From CAZVCG01 sp964626265 (GTDB lineage: Bacteria; Pseudomonadota; Alphaproteobacteria; UBA9219): a stretch of DNA of 6,262 nucleotides. Below are positions 5,311 through 6,262 of this stretch, in pieces (positions within the stretch are counted from its first letter, which is position 1; the number at the start of each line of letters is the position of its first letter). The notes beneath the pieces are model-generated. The model was given only the letters and a program-made list of their open reading frames with translations. It did not search any database and had not been told where the DNA came from. The translations under genes were made by a program, and so were the position numbers. The stretch is from the NCBI GenBank assembly GCA_964626265.1, contig CAZVCG010000062.1, positions 1-6,262 on the forward strand, in the 5' to 3' direction.

Positions 5311-6141
5311 TTAGATACCTGAAGCGCCTTTCGCTTCCTTATCCGCGCAGACAAGCCCGAAAATCACCAGTCCAAACCAGATGACGAAACCTGCAAAGCC
5401 TTGCGCGGGCAGCGCATGATGGCCTGTCGCGCTTTTCACGATAGCGAGAAAGAAGCCAAGCGTCGCGGGCGGTAGCGACGCGGCGACAGCCAGCCGCATA
5501 CAAGACGCCACGTCTGGTTCAATCTTGAAGAACAAGGACAGCAATTTTGCCGCAAGGCCTTTGAAAAACGCGCCGACGAGCGTCAAAAGATAAAGCGGGA
5601 TCAAGGCCACGACGAAGATCAAGGGAAAATAGCGCGCGACGTTTTGGCCGATGGTCGTCCATTGATCATGGCGGATCTCGACGCCTTTCTTGTCCACATT
5701 GCTGTAATCGTGAATCTCGATCCCGGATTTGTCGTTGTTCTTGCGCACGACAAGATATTCGGCGGTCGCCAACACGGCGATGTTTTTGCTTTTCATATAG
5801 CTTTCCAGCGTAGCGACGTCCGTGATTTGATAATTTGTGTCGAACATAAGGACGAACGGCTCCTCATTTTCGAACTTTAAGTCCACGGCATAAGGCGAAC
5901 TGCGGTCGAGGCTGAGTTTTTTGTCTTTGACCGTGATGTCCGGTAACTGCTCAAAGAAAGCTACGATGCTTTTTTGCGTTTTCGGCAAGGTGGGCGTCCA
6001 CGCCAACATGGGGCCGGCATAATTCAACAGCACGAAAACGAACATCAGCCCAAGGCCGATGCCCTTGCCGCGCAGGATCAGGTCGGCATAAAACTGGCGC
6101 GAATAGAACGTAAGCGGGATGCTTTTGAAAGCGGCGAGCAT
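5311..6141 (-). CDS. Membrane protein, probable DUF1189 family
   Basis: The 276-residue product has a short amphipathic N-terminus (FKSIPLTFYSRQFYADLIL), then a membrane segment at about 28-48. A soluble domain of about 120 residues follows (50-170), containing LPDITVKDKKLSLDRSSPY, a typical DUF1189 arrangement, and EPFVLMFDTN at 94-103. Three more membrane segments lie at about 170-193, 213-235 and 247-266, and the C-terminus is short and charged. The soluble domain is probably outside the cytoplasmic membrane. DUF1189 proteins have no settled function; I infer the family from the layout and the 'ITVKDKKLSLD..PY' signature. The ATG at 6141 follows GGGAG (6153-6149) at 7 bases, a good site. 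It is convergent with fabH, with only 3 bases between the stop codons. No truncation is seen. Confidence 0.75.
   Translation of the reverse strand: MLAAFKSIPLTFYSRQFYADLILRGKGIGLGLMFVFVLLNYAGPMLAWTPTLPKTQKSIVAFFEQLPDITVKDKKLSLDRSSPYAVDLKFENEEPFVLMFDTNYQITDVATLESYMKSKNIAVLATAEYLVVRKNNDKSGIEIHDYSNVDKKGVEIRHDQWTTIGQNVARYFPLIFVVALIPLYLLTLVGAFFKGLAAKLLSLFFKIEPDVASCMRLAVAASLPPATLGFFLAIVKSATGHHALPAQGFAGFVIWFGLVIFGLVCADKEAKGASGI
5321..5337. terminator. Possible shared hairpin at the fabH / DUF1189 junction
   Basis: GAAGCG (5321-5326) and CGCTTC (5332-5337) form a perfect 6-base stem with loop CCTTT, 14 bases after the fabH stop and inside the last codons of the convergent gene. No T tract follows on either strand, so it is at best a weak or factor-assisted terminator, or a 3'-end stabiliser. 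Confidence 0.35.
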
Positions 6142-6148
6142 GGACTAT

Positions 6149-6201
6149 CTCCCATCAACAATGCGGTAGCAGGAGTATAACAGCAGGCAATGGTTAAGAA
6201 A
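6149..6201 (-). promoter_or_regulatory. Predicted promoter and ribosome binding site of the DUF1189 gene
   Basis: On the minus strand a good -10 (TATACT at 6179-6174, 5 of 6 consensus positions) is preceded 17 bases upstream by a weak -35 (TTTTCT, about 6202-6197). The start site would be about 25-30 bases before the ATG, and the ribosome binding site GGGAG is at 6153-6149. Confidence 0.4.
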
Positions 6202-6207
6202 ATGGAA

Positions 6208-6240
6208 GCTAGGGTCCAGACCCAATTAACCTAGCGTTAA
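6208..6240. repeat. Cluster of nested inverted repeats near the right edge
   Basis: Three perfect dyads overlap in 33 bases: GCTAGG (6208-6213) with CCTAGC (6230-6235); GGGTC (6212-6216) with GACCC (6219-6223) around CA; and TTAAC (6226-6230) with GTTAA (6236-6240) around CTAGC. They are mutually exclusive as RNA stems and lie just upstream of the predicted DUF1189-gene promoter. They could be operator sites or part of a 3' end of a gene beyond the window. No T tract adjoins them. Confidence 0.45.
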
Positions 6241-6262
6241 GCGATTGATGATTCAAGGGAAT

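Overview
The window looks like chromosomal DNA from an alphaproteobacterium of moderate GC content. The main evidence is the order bamE (divergent), YceD/DUF177 gene, rpmF, plsX, fabH, and the form of the proteins: an alphaproteobacterial-type DUF177 protein, a zinc-ribbon (four-cysteine) L32, and a BamE ending in the TYGHDMTFVEQLVGNLG-type tail. I cannot name the genus from the sequence.

Left part, minus strand (positions 52-1728): a plausible sigma-70-like promoter near 1702-1728 reads leftward into a HisG-like ATP phosphoribosyltransferase gene. It is followed, with an ATGA overlap, by hisE (phosphoribosyl-ATP pyrophosphatase). After 25 bases comes a small AT-rich gene with a strong ribosome binding site whose reading frame is broken at a run of five T (minus strand). 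HisG and HisE carry out steps 1 and 2 of histidine synthesis. Here HisG departs from the family at several usually conserved positions and lacks the usual C-terminal ACT-like regulatory domain. A 35-codon overlapping ORF has the best ribosome binding site at the hisG start.

Middle part (1784-5307): bamE (outer-membrane assembly lipoprotein) is read leftward. A 100-base gap separates it from a rightward envelope/lipid cluster: DUF177 protein, rpmF (ribosomal protein L32), plsX (phosphate acyltransferase) and fabH (beta-ketoacyl-ACP synthase III, ATGA overlap with plsX). PlsX makes acyl-phosphate for phospholipid synthesis and FabH starts fatty-acid chains, so this cluster links ribosome assembly with membrane lipid supply. 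A textbook intrinsic-terminator hairpin with a T7 tract ends 13 bases before the rpmF start codon, which suggests attenuation.

Right part (5311-6262): a four-helix membrane protein of the DUF1189 type is read leftward, convergent with fabH and only 3 bases away from it. It is followed by about 120 bases of promoter/leader region with several nested inverted repeats.

No tRNA, rRNA, CRISPR array, insertion sequence or phage gene was seen. The window is mostly ordinary core genome. The points most worth a second look are the divergent HisG, the hairpin before rpmF, the broken third gene of the his unit and the overlapping small ORF at the hisG start.
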